Assembly: GCF_000722765.2 (NCBI RefSeq)
Contig: NZ_CP028415.1
Coordinates: 750,501-814,500, forward strand
DNA length: 64,000 nt
From: Streptococcus mitis
GTDB taxonomy: Bacteria; Bacillota; Bacilli; Lactobacillales; Streptococcaceae
Direction of reading: 5' to 3'
Below, piece by piece: positions 1 through 10,702 of this stretch (position 1 is its first letter; each line of letters starts with the position of its first letter). Under the pieces are notes generated by a model, which was not told the DNA's origin, did no database searches, and saw only the letters and a program-made list of their open reading frames with translations. Made by a program: the position numbers and the translations under genes.

Positions 1-54
1 GCGGACTGTAAATCCGCTCCTTCGGGTTCGGGGGTTCGAATCCCTCTCTCTCCA
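1..54 (+). tRNA. tRNA-Tyr (GTA), 3' part
   Basis: The window opens inside a tRNA. The anticodon arm GGACTGTAAATCC carries GTA at 8-10, followed by a long class II variable arm (typical of tRNA-Tyr), a T arm with TTCGAAT in the loop at 35-41, and the 3' acceptor strand TCTCTCC with discriminator A at 54. CCA is not encoded. The 5' half lies outside the window. Confidence 0.93.
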
Positions 55-63
55 TTTCATCAA

Positions 64-135
64 TGGGGTATAGCCAAGCGGTAAGGCAAGGGACTTTGAC
101 TCCCTCATGCGTTGGTTCGAATCCAGCTACCCCAG
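64..135 (+). tRNA. tRNA-Gln (TTG)
   Basis: This is a complete cloverleaf. The acceptor TGGGGTA (64-70) pairs with TACCCCA (128-134), with discriminator G at 135. The anticodon loop CTTTGAC at 94-100 gives anticodon TTG. The T loop is TTCGAAT. CCA is not encoded. It lies 9 nt after tRNA-Tyr, so both are probably the tail of a tRNA cluster. Confidence 0.95.
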
Positions 136-256
136 TTCTTAGGTAATGTTCAAGATAAAAAGCAAAATATCTTAGGGTATTTTATTTTTATAATTGAAAG
201 ACGTGAACGATATAAACATGTCCTTGCGGGTGCTTAGGAAAAAAATTATAAGTATG

Positions 257-277
257 TCAAGTTTAAGAAAAACTTGA
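257..277 (+). promoter_or_regulatory. Hairpin in the rpsA leader
   Basis: TCAAGTTT at 257-264 pairs perfectly with AAACTTGA at 270-277 around a 5-nt loop, 5 nt before the Shine-Dalgarno GGAGG at 283-287. There is no T-run after it, so it is not a terminator. A role in translational control of S1 is an inference only. Confidence 0.35.
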
Positions 278-296
278 TTGTTGGAGGATTTTTTAG

Positions 297-1499
297 ATGA
301 ACGAATTTGAAGATTTGCTAAATAGCGTTAGCCAAGTTGAGACTGGTGATGTTGTTAGTGCTGAAGTATTGACAGTTGATGCGACTCAAGCTAACGTTGC
401 AATCTCTGGAACTGGTGTTGAAGGTGTCTTGACTCTTCGCGAATTGACAAACGATCGCGATGCAGATATCAATGACTTTGTTAAAGTAGGAGAAGTATTG
501 GATGTTCTTGTACTTCGTCAAGTAGTTGGTAAAGATACTGATACAGTTACATACCTTGTATCTAAAAAACGCCTTGAAGCTCGCAAAGCATGGGACAAAC
601 TTGTTGGTCGCGAAGAAGAAGTTGTTACTGTTAAAGGAACTCGTGCCGTTAAAGGTGGACTTTCAGTAGAATTTGAAGGTGTTCGTGGATTTATCCCAGC
701 TTCAATGTTGGATACTCGTTTCGTACGTAACACTGAGCGTTTTGTAGGTCAAGAATTTGATGCTAAAATCAAAGAAGTTGACGCTAAAGAAAACCGCTTC
801 ATCCTTTCACGTCGTGAAGTTGTTGAAGCAGCTACAGCAGCAGCTCGCGCTGAAGTATTCGGTAAATTGGCTGTTGGTGATGTAGTAACTGGTAAAGTTG
901 CACGTATCACAAGTTTCGGTGCTTTCATCGACCTTGGTGGTGTTGACGGATTGGTTCACTTGACTGAATTGTCACATGAACGTAACGTATCACCAAAATC
1001 AGTTGTAACTGTTGGTGAAGAAATTGAAGTGAAAATTCTTGATCTTAACGAAGAAGAAGGACGCGTATCACTTTCACTTAAAGCAACAACGCCTGGACCA
1101 TGGGATGGCGTTGAGCAAAAATTGGCTAAAGGTGATGTAGTTGAAGGAACAGTTAAACGTTTGACTGACTTCGGTGCATTTGTTGAAGTATTGCCAGGTA
1201 TCGATGGACTTGTTCACGTATCACAAATTTCACACAAACGTATTGAAAATCCTAAAGAAGCTCTTAAAGTTGGTCAAGAAGTTAAAGTTAAAGTTCTTGA
1301 AGTTAACGCAGATGCAGAGCGTGTATCACTTTCTATCAAAGCTCTTGAAGAGCGTCCAGCTCAAGAAGAAGGACAAAAAGAAGAAAAACGTGCTGCTCGT
1401 CCACGTCGTCCAAAACGTCAAGAAAAACGTGATTTCGAACTTCCAGAAACACAAACAGGATTCTCAATGGCTGACTTGTTTGGTGATATCGAACTTTAA
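297..1499 (+). CDS. rpsA: 30S ribosomal protein S1 (S1-domain protein, short Firmicute form)
   Basis: RNA-binding protein of the 30S subunit that helps mRNA docking. The 400-residue product holds four S1 (OB-fold) repeats at roughly residues 17-90, 105-175, 190-265 and 275-350; the third and fourth carry the clear VxxITxFGAFIDLGGVDGLVH pattern split across each repeat. A basic Lys/Arg-rich stretch follows near residue 355-385. Four-repeat S1 is normal for Firmicutes, compared with six in E. coli. The start has GGAGG ten bases upstream. Codon use is strongly biased, as expected for high expression. It is followed by its own terminator. Confidence 0.93.
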   Translation: MNEFEDLLNSVSQVETGDVVSAEVLTVDATQANVAISGTGVEGVLTLRELTNDRDADINDFVKVGEVLDVLVLRQVVGKDTDTVTYLVSKKRLEARKAWDKLVGREEEVVTVKGTRAVKGGLSVEFEGVRGFIPASMLDTRFVRNTERFVGQEFDAKIKEVDAKENRFILSRREVVEAATAAARAEVFGKLAVGDVVTGKVARITSFGAFIDLGGVDGLVHLTELSHERNVSPKSVVTVGEEIEVKILDLNEEEGRVSLSLKATTPGPWDGVEQKLAKGDVVEGTVKRLTDFGAFVEVLPGIDGLVHVSQISHKRIENPKEALKVGQEVKVKVLEVNADAERVSLSIKALEERPAQEEGQKEEKRAARPRRPKRQEKRDFELPETQTGFSMADLFGDIEL

Positions 1500-1516
1500 T
1501 CAAATTGAAAATTCAC

Positions 1517-1550
1517 AAAATCCTTTGTTTACTAAACAAGGGATTTTTCT
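1517..1550 (+). terminator. rpsA intrinsic terminator
   Basis: AAAATCCTTTGTTT pairs with AACAAGGGATTTT around ACTA and is followed by TTTTCTTTT. It ends rpsA before the next promoter. Confidence 0.88.
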
Positions 1551-1572
1551 TTTGTCTGTAAGCCTTTTTTGA

Positions 1573-1578
1573 TATAAT
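1573..1578 (+). promoter_or_regulatory. -10 box TATAAT giving a probable leaderless mRNA
   Basis: A perfect TATAAT lies only 6 nt before the ATG of the next gene. Transcription normally begins about 7 nt after the -10, which places the first base at or next to the A of the ATG. No Shine-Dalgarno exists between them. No good -35 is visible. Confidence 0.6.
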
Positions 1579-1584
1579 AGTTCT

Positions 1585-2082
1585 ATGTTAGAATCAGAAA
1601 AACAATCACGTTATCAAATGTTAAATGAAGAGCTCTCTTTTTTATTGGATGGTGAAACCAATGTTTTGGCTAATCTTTCCAACGCCAGTGCTCTTCTAAG
1701 ATCGCGCTTTCCTAATACCGTATTTGCAGGCTTTTATCTGTTCGATGGAAAGGAATTGGTTTTAGGTCCCTTCCAAGGTGGTGTTTCCTGCATCCGTATT
1801 GCACTTGGAAAAGGTGTTTGTGGGGAGGCAGCTCACTTTCAGGAAACTGTTATTGTTGGAGATGTAACAACCTATCCAAATTATATTTCTTGCGATAGTC
1901 GTGCTAAAAGTGAAATTGTTATGCCAATGATAAAGAATGGTCAATTACTTGGAGTTCTAGATCTGGATTCTTCAGAGATTGATGATTATGATGCTATGGA
2001 TCGAGATTATTTGGAACAATTTGTCGCTATTTTGCTTGAAAAGACAGAATGGGACTTTACAATGTTTGGGGAGAAAGCCTAA
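1585..2082 (+). CDS. GAF-domain free methionine-(R)-sulfoxide reductase (fRMsr-like)
   Basis: The 165-residue single GAF-domain protein matches the fRMsr/YebR family, which reduces free methionine-R-sulfoxide. Visible family hallmarks are GFYLF near residue 52, the GxxACxRI-like stretch here reading [19 protein letters not shown] (residues about 65-83, holding two of the conserved Cys) and [14 protein letters not shown] (about residues 100-113, with the third Cys), then GVLDLDS. It probably protects against oxidative damage from streptococcal H2O2. It has a leaderless-type promoter and overlaps the dnaX start by one base. Confidence 0.85.
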   Translation: MLESEKQSRYQMLNEELSFLLDGETNVLANLSNASALLRSRFPNTVFAGFYLFDGKELVLGPFQGGVSCIRIALGKGVCGEAAHFQETVIVGDVTTYPNYISCDSRAKSEIVMPMIKNGQLLGVLDLDSSEIDDYDAMDRDYLEQFVAILLEKTEWDFTMFGEKA

Positions 2083-3737
2083 TGTATCAAGCACTTTATC
2101 GAAAATATAGAAGTCAAAATTTCTCCCAGTTGGTTGGACAGGAAGTTGTGGCTAAGACTCTTAAACAAGCAGTAGAGCAAGATAAAATAAGTCATGCCTA
2201 TCTTTTTTCTGGTCCACGGGGAACAGGAAAAACCAGTGTAGCCAAGATTTTTGCCAAAGCTATGAACTGTCCAAATCAAGTGGGTGGTGAACCTTGTAAT
2301 AACTGCTATATTTGTCAAGCAGTGACAGATGGTAGTTTAGAAGATGTCATTGAAATGGATGCGGCCTCTAATAATGGGGTGGATGAAATTCGCGAAATTC
2401 GTGATAAATCTACCTACGCTCCTAGTCTTGCCCGTTATAAGGTTTACATCATAGATGAGGTTCACATGCTGTCTACAGGAGCTTTTAATGCCCTCCTAAA
2501 GACGCTGGAAGAGCCAACACAGAATGTGGTCTTTATTTTGGCAACTACTGAATTGCACAAGATTCCTGCCACTATTCTATCCCGTGTGCAACGTTTTGAA
2601 TTTAAATCAATTAAGACACAGGATATTAAGGAACATATCCACTATATTTTAGAAAAAGAAAATATCAGTTCTGAACCAGAGGCTGTGGAAATCATTGCCA
2701 GACGGGCTGAAGGTGGGATGCGGGACGCCTTGTCTATTTTGGATCAAGCCCTAAGTTTGACACAGGGAAATGAGCTGACGACTGCTATCTCTGAAGAAAT
2801 TACTGGCACCATTAGTCTATCAGCCTTGGATGATTATGTGTCTGCCTTGTCTCAACAGGATGTTCCAAAGTCCCTAGAGTGCTTAAATCTTCTCTTTGAC
2901 AATGGTAAGAGCATGACTCGTTTTGTGACCGACCTTTTGCACTATTTAAGAGACTTGTTAATTGTTCAAACAGGGGGAGAAAATACTCATCATAGTCCAG
3001 TTTTTGTTGAGAATTTAGCTCTTCCTCAAGAAAATTTGTTTGAAATGATTCGCTTGGCGACAGTCAGTTTAGCAGATATTAAGTCTAGTTTGCAGCCAAA
3101 GATTTATGCTGAGATGATGACTATCCGTTTGGCGGAGATTAAGCCCGAACCAGCTCTTTCTGGGGCAGTTGAACATGAAATTGATTCGCTGAGACAGGAA
3201 GTTGCCCGTCTCAAACAAGAACTCGCAAATGTGGGAACTGTACCCAAACCAACAAATCCAGCTCCTAGTCGCCCAGCAACGGGCAAGACAATCTATCGTG
3301 TGGATCGCAATAAAGTTCAATCGATCCTACAAGAGGCCGTTGAAAATCCTGATTTAGCACGTCAAAATCTGATTCGTTTGCAGAATGCCTGGGGAGAAGT
3401 AATTGAAAGTCTAGGTGGGCCGGACAAGGCTCTTCTAGTCGGATCTCAACCAGTTGCGGCCAATGAACACCATGCCATTCTTGCTTTTGAGTCTAACTTC
3501 AATGCTGGTCAAACCATGAAACGAGACAATCTCAACACCATGTTTGGCAATATCCTCAGTCAGGCGGCAGGTTTTTCACCTGAGATTTTAGCCATTTCCA
3601 TGGAGGAATGGAAAGAAGTTCGTGCAGCCTTTTCAGCTAAAGCCAAATCTTCTCAAACTGAAAAAGAAGCAGAAGAAAGCCTGATTCCAGAAGGATTTGA
3701 ATTTTTGGCTGATAAAGTGAAGGTAGAGGAAGACTAA
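2082..3737 (+). CDS. dnaX: DNA polymerase III subunit gamma/tau
   Basis: Clamp-loader ATPase of the replisome. The 551-residue protein starts [10 protein letters not shown], typical of the family, at the TAATG overlap with the preceding gene; an earlier in-frame start would lie inside that gene. Walker A GPRGTGKTS is near residue 45, a four-Cys zinc module (CPNQVGGEPCNNCYIC) near 63-78, Walker B DEVHML near 125, and the SRVQRF sensor near 170. The C-terminal third is the less conserved tau-like region. GGGGAGA precedes the start. Confidence 0.95.
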   Translation: MYQALYRKYRSQNFSQLVGQEVVAKTLKQAVEQDKISHAYLFSGPRGTGKTSVAKIFAKAMNCPNQVGGEPCNNCYICQAVTDGSLEDVIEMDAASNNGVDEIREIRDKSTYAPSLARYKVYIIDEVHMLSTGAFNALLKTLEEPTQNVVFILATTELHKIPATILSRVQRFEFKSIKTQDIKEHIHYILEKENISSEPEAVEIIARRAEGGMRDALSILDQALSLTQGNELTTAISEEITGTISLSALDDYVSALSQQDVPKSLECLNLLFDNGKSMTRFVTDLLHYLRDLLIVQTGGENTHHSPVFVENLALPQENLFEMIRLATVSLADIKSSLQPKIYAEMMTIRLAEIKPEPALSGAVEHEIDSLRQEVARLKQELANVGTVPKPTNPAPSRPATGKTIYRVDRNKVQSILQEAVENPDLARQNLIRLQNAWGEVIESLGGPDKALLVGSQPVAANEHHAILAFESNFNAGQTMKRDNLNTMFGNILSQAAGFSPEILAISMEEWKEVRAAFSAKAKSSQTEKEAEESLIPEGFEFLADKVKVEED

Positions 3738-3752
3738 AGAAAGATTTCATGA

Positions 3753-3758
3753 TACAAT
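3753..3758 (+). promoter_or_regulatory. -10 box TACAAT giving a probable leaderless mRNA
   Basis: TACAAT is followed by six bases and then the ATG of the DUF3272 gene, the same spacing as at 1573-1578. There is no Shine-Dalgarno between. Start of transcription is predicted at the start codon. Confidence 0.5.
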
Positions 3759-3764
3759 AAGTTT

Positions 3765-3959
3765 ATGAATAGACAACAATTTATTATCATCGCGCTGTTT
3801 ACAGCTGCTGAGACCTATTTTTTCAATGAAGCCTGGATGACTGGTCGTTATATTATGGCAGCCTTTTGGGCCATTTTGCTCTTTAGAAATTTCCGAGTTA
3901 GTTATTTGATGGGCAAGATTGTAGATGTCATTGACCAACATTTAAAAGGAAAAGACTAG
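3765..3959 (+). CDS. DUF3272 family small membrane protein
   Basis: A 64-residue protein that fits the streptococcal DUF3272 family (recognised from memory). Two hydrophobic stretches, about residues 4-18 and 28-42, suggest two membrane segments, followed by a charged tail ending in KGKD. Function is unknown. It sits between dnaX and the suf operon, with its own terminator and a leaderless-type promoter. Confidence 0.75.
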   Translation: MNRQQFIIIALFTAAETYFFNEAWMTGRYIMAAFWAILLFRNFRVSYLMGKIVDVIDQHLKGKD

Positions 3960-3981
3960 TCCTCAGCTTCTAGACAAAATC

Positions 3982-4003
3982 AAAGCCTTTTAGGCTTTTT
4001 TTT
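3982..4003 (+). terminator. Intrinsic terminator after the DUF3272 gene
   Basis: AAAGCCT-TTT-AGGCTTT followed by a long T-run. Confidence 0.88.
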
Positions 4004-4011
4004 GTTATACT
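4003..4011 (+). promoter_or_regulatory. Extended -10 promoter of the suf operon
   Basis: TGTTATACT (TGn plus TATACT) directly follows the terminator, leaving a leader of about 90 nt before sufC. No convincing -35 is seen, which is common with extended -10 promoters. Confidence 0.6.
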
Positions 4012-4108
4012 ATAAAAGTATATTTATTGACCTTTTACCGTATTTTCTAGGGAAATCAAGTATGTTTCCAGTAAGTACCGTAAAGGCCAGAAAAAGAAAG
4101 GAACTATC

Positions 4109-4879
4109 ATGTCAGTATTAGAGATCAAAGATCTTCACGTTGAGATTGAAGGAAAAGAAATTTTAAAAGGGGTTAACCTGACCCTGAAAACAGGAGAAAT
4201 TGCCGCTATCATGGGACCAAATGGTACTGGTAAATCGACTCTTTCTGCCGCTATCATGGGAAATCCAAACTATGAAGTTACCAAAGGTGAAGTCTTGTTT
4301 GATGGCGTAAACATCCTTGAGTTGGAAGTGGACGAGCGTGCGCGTATGGGACTTTTCCTTGCTATGCAATACCCATCAGAAATTCCTGGTATTACCAATG
4401 CTGAGTTTCTTCGTGCAGCCATGAATGCTGGTAAAGAAGATGATGAAAAGATTTCAGTTCGTGAGTTTATCACTAAGCTAGATGAGAAGATGGAATTGCT
4501 CAACATGAAAGAAGAAATGGCTGAGCGTTACCTCAACGAAGGTTTCTCTGGTGGTGAGAAAAAACGAAATGAAATTCTTCAGCTTTTGATGTTGGAACCA
4601 ACTTTTGCCCTTTTGGATGAGATTGACTCTGGTCTTGATATTGACGCTCTTAAAGTTGTTTCTAAAGGTGTTAATGCCATGCGTGGTGAAGGCTTTGGTG
4701 CTATGATTATCACTCACTACCAACGTCTTTTGAACTACATTACACCTGATGTGGTACACGTGATGATGGAAGGTCGTGTTGTCCTTTCAGGTGGTCCAGA
4801 ATTGGCTGCGCGTTTGGAACGTGAAGGATACGCAAAACTAGCTGAAGAACTTGGCTACGACTACAAGGAAGAATTGTAA
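4109..4879 (+). CDS. sufC: Fe-S cluster assembly ATPase SufC
   Basis: Cytoplasmic ABC-type ATPase of the SufBCD scaffold. The 256 residues include Walker A GPNGTGKST near residue 36, signature FSGGEKKR near 146, Walker B FALLDEIDSGLD near 168 and the H-loop ITHYQR near 205. It is first in the order sufC-D-S-U-B, the usual Gram-positive arrangement. AAAGGAA precedes the ATG. Confidence 0.96.
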   Translation: MSVLEIKDLHVEIEGKEILKGVNLTLKTGEIAAIMGPNGTGKSTLSAAIMGNPNYEVTKGEVLFDGVNILELEVDERARMGLFLAMQYPSEIPGITNAEFLRAAMNAGKEDDEKISVREFITKLDEKMELLNMKEEMAERYLNEGFSGGEKKRNEILQLLMLEPTFALLDEIDSGLDIDALKVVSKGVNAMRGEGFGAMIITHYQRLLNYITPDVVHVMMEGRVVLSGGPELAARLEREGYAKLAEELGYDYKEEL

Positions 4880-4906
4880 TTCCCTCGTATCTTTTAGGAG
4901 AAGTAA

Positions 4907-6169
4907 ATGACTAAAGAAAATATTAAACTTTTTTCAGAAATGCACGCTGAACCAAGCTGGTTGGCTGACCTCCGTCAAAAAGCTTTTGATAAGATTGAGA
5001 CTTTGGAATTACCAGTTATTGAGCGTGTCAAATTCCACCGTTGGAATCTGGGTGATGGAACGATTACAGAAAATGAGCCATCAGCAAATGTTCCAGATTT
5101 CACTGCACTAGATAACCACTTGAAGTTGGTGCAAGTAGGAACTCAAACTGTTTTTGAGCAAACTCCAGTTGAGTTGGCTGAACAGGGTGTTGTCTTTACA
5201 GACTTCCACTCAGCTTTAGAAGAAATCCCAGAGCTTATTGAGGAATTCTTCATGTCATCTGTTAAGTATGACGATGACAAGTTGGCAGCCTACCATACAG
5301 CTTATTTCAACAGTGGTGCTGTTCTCTACATTCCTGATAATGTTGAGATTAAAGAACCAATCGAAGGAATTTTCTATCAAGACAGCGATAGTGATGTGCC
5401 GTTTAACAAGCATATTATGATTATCGCTGGTAAAAATTCTAAGATTAGTTATCTGGAGCGTTTAGAGTCACGCGGTGAGGGAAGTGTCAAAGCAACTGCT
5501 AATATCACAGTAGAAGTGATTGCGCGTTCTGGAGCTCAAGTGAAATTTGCTGCGATTGACCGTCTAGGTGAAAACGTCACTGCTTACATTAGCCGTCGTG
5601 GTAAATTAGGAAACGATGCAAGTATTGACTGGGCAATTGGTGTCATGAACGAAGGAAATGTTGTTGCTGACTTTGATAGTGACTTGATTGGTAACGGTAG
5701 CCATGCCGACCTTAAAGTCGTAGCTCTTTCAAGTGGCCGTCAGGTACAAGGGATTGATACTCGAGTGACTAACTATGGTTGCAACTCAATCGGAAATATC
5801 CTTCAACATGGGGTTATTCTTGAGAAAGCAACCTTGACCTTCAATGGTATTGGCCACATTATCAAGGGTGCTAAGGGAGCAGATGCCCAACAAGAGAGCC
5901 GTGTTCTTATGCTTTCAGACCAAGCGCGTTCAGATGCCAATCCAATTCTTTTGATTGATGAAAATGACGTTACTGCAGGTCACGCAGCTTCTATCGGTCA
6001 GGTGGATCCAGAAGACATGTACTACCTCATGAGTCGTGGCTTGGACAAGGCAACTGCAGAACGTTTGGTTGTCCGTGGTTTCCTTGGCTCCGTTATCGTT
6101 GAGATTCCAGTCAAGGAAGTTCGTGATGAAATGATTGCAACTATCGAAGAAAAATTGTCAAAACGCTAA
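4907..6169 (+). CDS. sufD: Fe-S cluster assembly protein SufD
   Basis: SufB/SufD family beta-helix scaffold protein of 420 residues. The conserved C-terminal core is visible: ADLKVVALSSGRQVQGIDTR, then a GHAASIGQVDPEDMYYLMSRG region near residues 360-385, with the conserved His of the SufD family in GHAA. It pairs with SufB and SufC. A Shine-Dalgarno AGGAG lies just before the start. Confidence 0.95.
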   Translation: MTKENIKLFSEMHAEPSWLADLRQKAFDKIETLELPVIERVKFHRWNLGDGTITENEPSANVPDFTALDNHLKLVQVGTQTVFEQTPVELAEQGVVFTDFHSALEEIPELIEEFFMSSVKYDDDKLAAYHTAYFNSGAVLYIPDNVEIKEPIEGIFYQDSDSDVPFNKHIMIIAGKNSKISYLERLESRGEGSVKATANITVEVIARSGAQVKFAAIDRLGENVTAYISRRGKLGNDASIDWAIGVMNEGNVVADFDSDLIGNGSHADLKVVALSSGRQVQGIDTRVTNYGCNSIGNILQHGVILEKATLTFNGIGHIIKGAKGADAQQESRVLMLSDQARSDANPILLIDENDVTAGHAASIGQVDPEDMYYLMSRGLDKATAERLVVRGFLGSVIVEIPVKEVRDEMIATIEEKLSKR

Positions 6170-6176
6170 GGGGTAG

Positions 6177-7833
<1,657 letters not shown>

Positions 7834-7890
7834 GACAAGTTTCTTTTGTCTTATGAATCAGTAGAAATGAAGAATGAAAGAAAGGATATT

Positions 7891-9303
7891 ATGGCTGAAG
7901 AAAGAGTAGAACCAAAACCAATTGACCTTGGTGAATATAAATTTGGTTTCCATGATGATGTAGAGCCTGTCCTATCGACAGGAAAAGGATTGAATGAAGA
8001 TGTCATTCGTGAACTATCAGCTGCTAAGGGAGAACCTGAGTGGATGCTAGAATTCCGTTTGAAGTCTTATGAAACCTTTAAAAAAATGCCCATGCAAACT
8101 TGGGGAGCAGACTTGTCAGAGATTGATTTTGATGATCTGATTTATTACCAAAAACCATCTGATAAACCAGCTCGTTCGTGGGATGACGTTCCTGAAAAGA
8201 TTAAAGAAACCTTTGAACGTATCGGAATTCCTGAAGCTGAGCGTGCCTATCTGGCCGGTGCCTCTGCCCAGTATGAGTCAGAAGTGGTTTACCACAACAT
8301 GAAGGAAGAGTTCCAGAAATTGGGGATTATCTTTACAGATACGGATTCTGCCCTCAAGGAATACCCAGACTTGTTTAAACAATACTTTGCCAAGTTGGTA
8401 CCGCCGACAGATAACAAGTTGGCTGCCCTCAACTCAGCAGTATGGTCTGGTGGAACCTTTATCTACGTACCAAAAGGGGTCAAGGTAGATATTCCTCTTC
8501 AAACTTACTTCCGTATCAACAACGAGAATACAGGTCAGTTTGAACGTACCTTGATTATCGTTGATGAGGGAGCAAGTGTCCATTATGTAGAAGGATGTAC
8601 AGCACCAACTTATTCAAGTAACAGCTTGCATGCTGCCATCGTAGAAATCTTTGCCTTGGATGGAGCTTATATGCGTTATACGACTATCCAAAACTGGTCT
8701 GATAACGTCTATAACTTGGTTACAAAACGCGCTAAGGCTCAAAAAGATGCCACTGTTGAGTGGATTGATGGTAACTTGGGTGCAAAGACTACTATGAAAT
8801 ACCCATCTGTTTACCTTGATGGAGAAGGGGCGCGTGGTACTATGCTTTCTATTGCCTTTGCTAATGCAGGGCAACACCAAGATACTGGAGCTAAGATGAT
8901 CCACAACGCTCCACATACAAGCTCGTCTATTGTGTCTAAATCTATCGCTAAAGGTGGAGGAAAGGTTGACTATCGTGGACAAGTAACCTTTAATAAAAAC
9001 TCTAAGAAATCTGTCTCTCACATCGAATGTGATACCATTATCATGGATGACTTGTCAGCATCAGATACCATTCCGTTTAATGAAATTCACAACTCACAAG
9101 TCGCTTTGGAACACGAAGCTAAGGTATCTAAGATTTCAGAAGAGCAACTCTATTACCTCATGAGCCGTGGATTGTCAGAATCTGAGGCAACTGAGATGAT
9201 TGTTATGGGATTTGTAGAACCATTTACAAAAGAGCTTCCAATGGAATATGCAGTTGAGCTGAACCGTTTGATTAGCTATGAAATGGAAGGATCAGTTGGG
9301 TAA
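7891..9303 (+). CDS. sufB: Fe-S cluster assembly protein SufB
   Basis: Core scaffold protein of the SufBCD complex, 470 residues from [10 protein letters not shown]. This ATG has GAAAGGA eight bases upstream and gives the family's usual length; a TTG 45 bases earlier lacks a binding site. The C-terminal beta-helix core carries [20 protein letters not shown] with the cluster-linked Cys, and [14 protein letters not shown]. It is the last gene of the operon. Confidence 0.95.
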   Translation: MAEERVEPKPIDLGEYKFGFHDDVEPVLSTGKGLNEDVIRELSAAKGEPEWMLEFRLKSYETFKKMPMQTWGADLSEIDFDDLIYYQKPSDKPARSWDDVPEKIKETFERIGIPEAERAYLAGASAQYESEVVYHNMKEEFQKLGIIFTDTDSALKEYPDLFKQYFAKLVPPTDNKLAALNSAVWSGGTFIYVPKGVKVDIPLQTYFRINNENTGQFERTLIIVDEGASVHYVEGCTAPTYSSNSLHAAIVEIFALDGAYMRYTTIQNWSDNVYNLVTKRAKAQKDATVEWIDGNLGAKTTMKYPSVYLDGEGARGTMLSIAFANAGQHQDTGAKMIHNAPHTSSSIVSKSIAKGGGKVDYRGQVTFNKNSKKSVSHIECDTIIMDDLSASDTIPFNEIHNSQVALEHEAKVSKISEEQLYYLMSRGLSESEATEMIVMGFVEPFTKELPMEYAVELNRLISYEMEGSVG

Positions 9304-9355
9304 AATTTGATTTTATATTTACCCATAATCAAGGATTTTGAAGATGAACTTGTAA

Positions 9356-9390
9356 CAAAAAAATCGCGGTTTAAAATCGCGATTTTTTTA
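9356..9390. terminator. Bidirectional terminator between sufB and dacA
   Basis: AAAATCGCG and CGCGATTTTTTT pair, with A- and T-runs on both sides, so it can end transcription from sufB (+) and dacA (-). It reaches into the last codon of dacA. Confidence 0.85.
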
Positions 9391-10629
9391 TAATTTTTCG
9401 TTGATGAAGCGGATAAACTGATTCCACCAAACTTTTAAGAAGAAGGCTTTTTCAACTTTCTTTTCTGCTACCATTTCAAAACTAGGACGTTCTGTAGTGA
9501 TGTAACCTTGACCAATCAAATCATTGTCTTCATAAGTCAAATGTCCAACCACAGTTCCGGCTTCAAGTGGTGCTGGAATTGCCTTAGAATCAGGTGTGAA
9601 TTGAATTGTTTGGGACGATTGTCCCCCAACACGTTCAATTAGAGAGATGTCATCTTTGGCAACGGCAGTAACGGTATCTTCTTTTCCATCTTGTACAGGG
9701 GCTTTACTATCTTGATAGGCATCGCCTTTTTGAACGATTTTGCGAAGTGTGAATGTAGAAGAGATATAATCCATTAGTGAAGAAGTAGCTGTGAAGCGAG
9801 CGTAAGGATTATTGTCTTGATGATCCGCATTCAAAACAACTGTGATAACCCTCATCCCTTTTTCGACAGTAGTACCAACAAAAGATTCTCCAGCTTTGTC
9901 TGTTGTTCCTGTCTTAAGGCCATCAAAACCACCGCGATAAGCAGGCATACCCTCTAACATGTAGTTGGTAGAAGTGATTGTCATTCCAGCAAAAGTAGAA
10001 GAAGGTTTTTTCGTGATTTCCAAGACTTGTGGGTATTTTTTGATGAGGTTGCGAGCAACGATAGCGACATCATAAGCACTGAGCTTATTTTCGTCATCTT
10101 TTTTAGATCCTGGGTAAATATTATCCCCTAGTGTCTCATTGTTAAGGCCTGTCGTATTGACAACAGTGGCATCCTGAATTCCCCATTCTAAGAGCTTTGC
10201 CCGCATCATATCGACGAAATCTTTTTCTGAGCCAGCAATTTTCTCAGCTAACGCAATAGCTGCACTGTTAGCACTGGATACTAGGGTTGCTTCCAGTAGT
10301 TGTTCTACGGTATAATTACGAGCCTCCATAGGAACATTACTCGCTTCAGAATTTGTCGTTAATTTGTAAGGATAATCAGAAATATCTACCGGAGTGGATA
10401 GTGTAATACTGCCGTTTTCCAAGGCTTCATAGACAAGATAAACAGTAATCAATTTTGTGATTGAAGCGATTTCAACTGGCTGGGTTGCATCTTTCTCATA
10501 GAGAATTTTACCAGTATTTGCTTCAACGGCAATGGCATGTTTAGCAGCAATATTAAAATCTTGAGCAGCAACAGTCGATGCTGACCCAATCACGGATAAA
10601 CTTAGTAGAGTTAAAATTATTTTTTTCAT
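9388..10629 (-). CDS. dacA: D-alanyl-D-alanine carboxypeptidase (PBP3)
   Basis: Class C low-molecular-weight penicillin-binding protein that trims the terminal D-Ala from peptidoglycan stems. The 413 residues begin with a signal peptide (cut near AAQD). The catalytic motifs are S56-I-T-K59, an SAN motif near residue 119 and KTG near 239. A C-terminal beta domain and an amphipathic end (FLKVWWNQFIRFINEKL) likely anchor it on the membrane surface. Its ATG follows an extended -10 by only nine bases, and there is no Shine-Dalgarno. Confidence 0.94.
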   Translation of the reverse strand: MKKIILTLLSLSVIGSASTVAAQDFNIAAKHAIAVEANTGKILYEKDATQPVEIASITKLITVYLVYEALENGSITLSTPVDISDYPYKLTTNSEASNVPMEARNYTVEQLLEATLVSSANSAAIALAEKIAGSEKDFVDMMRAKLLEWGIQDATVVNTTGLNNETLGDNIYPGSKKDDENKLSAYDVAIVARNLIKKYPQVLEITKKPSSTFAGMTITSTNYMLEGMPAYRGGFDGLKTGTTDKAGESFVGTTVEKGMRVITVVLNADHQDNNPYARFTATSSLMDYISSTFTLRKIVQKGDAYQDSKAPVQDGKEDTVTAVAKDDISLIERVGGQSSQTIQFTPDSKAIPAPLEAGTVVGHLTYEDNDLIGQGYITTERPSFEMVAEKKVEKAFFLKVWWNQFIRFINEKL

Positions 10630-10638
10630 AGTAAGTTT

Positions 10639-10647
10639 ATTCTAACA
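10639..10647 (-). promoter_or_regulatory. Extended -10 promoter of dacA
   Basis: On the minus strand the sequence reads TGTTAGAAT, with nine bases from its end to the ATG. The predicted leader is only 2-3 nt. Confidence 0.5.
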
Positions 10648-10702
10648 TAAAGAAAAAATATTCCCAGTTTCATGATATAAGAAAGAAGCTTTTTTGAAAG
10701 TG

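Noticed and set aside
164..190. Terminator after tRNA-Gln (AAAATA/TATTTT stem with T-run)
   Set aside because: Only six A-T pairs with an eight-base loop, too weak to call with confidence.
194..216. SigA promoter of rpsA from TTGAAA and TATAAA
   Set aside because: The spacer would be only 11 bp; no alternative convincing pair is seen, so the rpsA promoter is left unassigned.
4028..4086. Inverted repeat around the two ACCGTA motifs in the suf leader
   Set aside because: The motifs are mostly direct, not inverted, and the pairing is poor; no operator can be supported.
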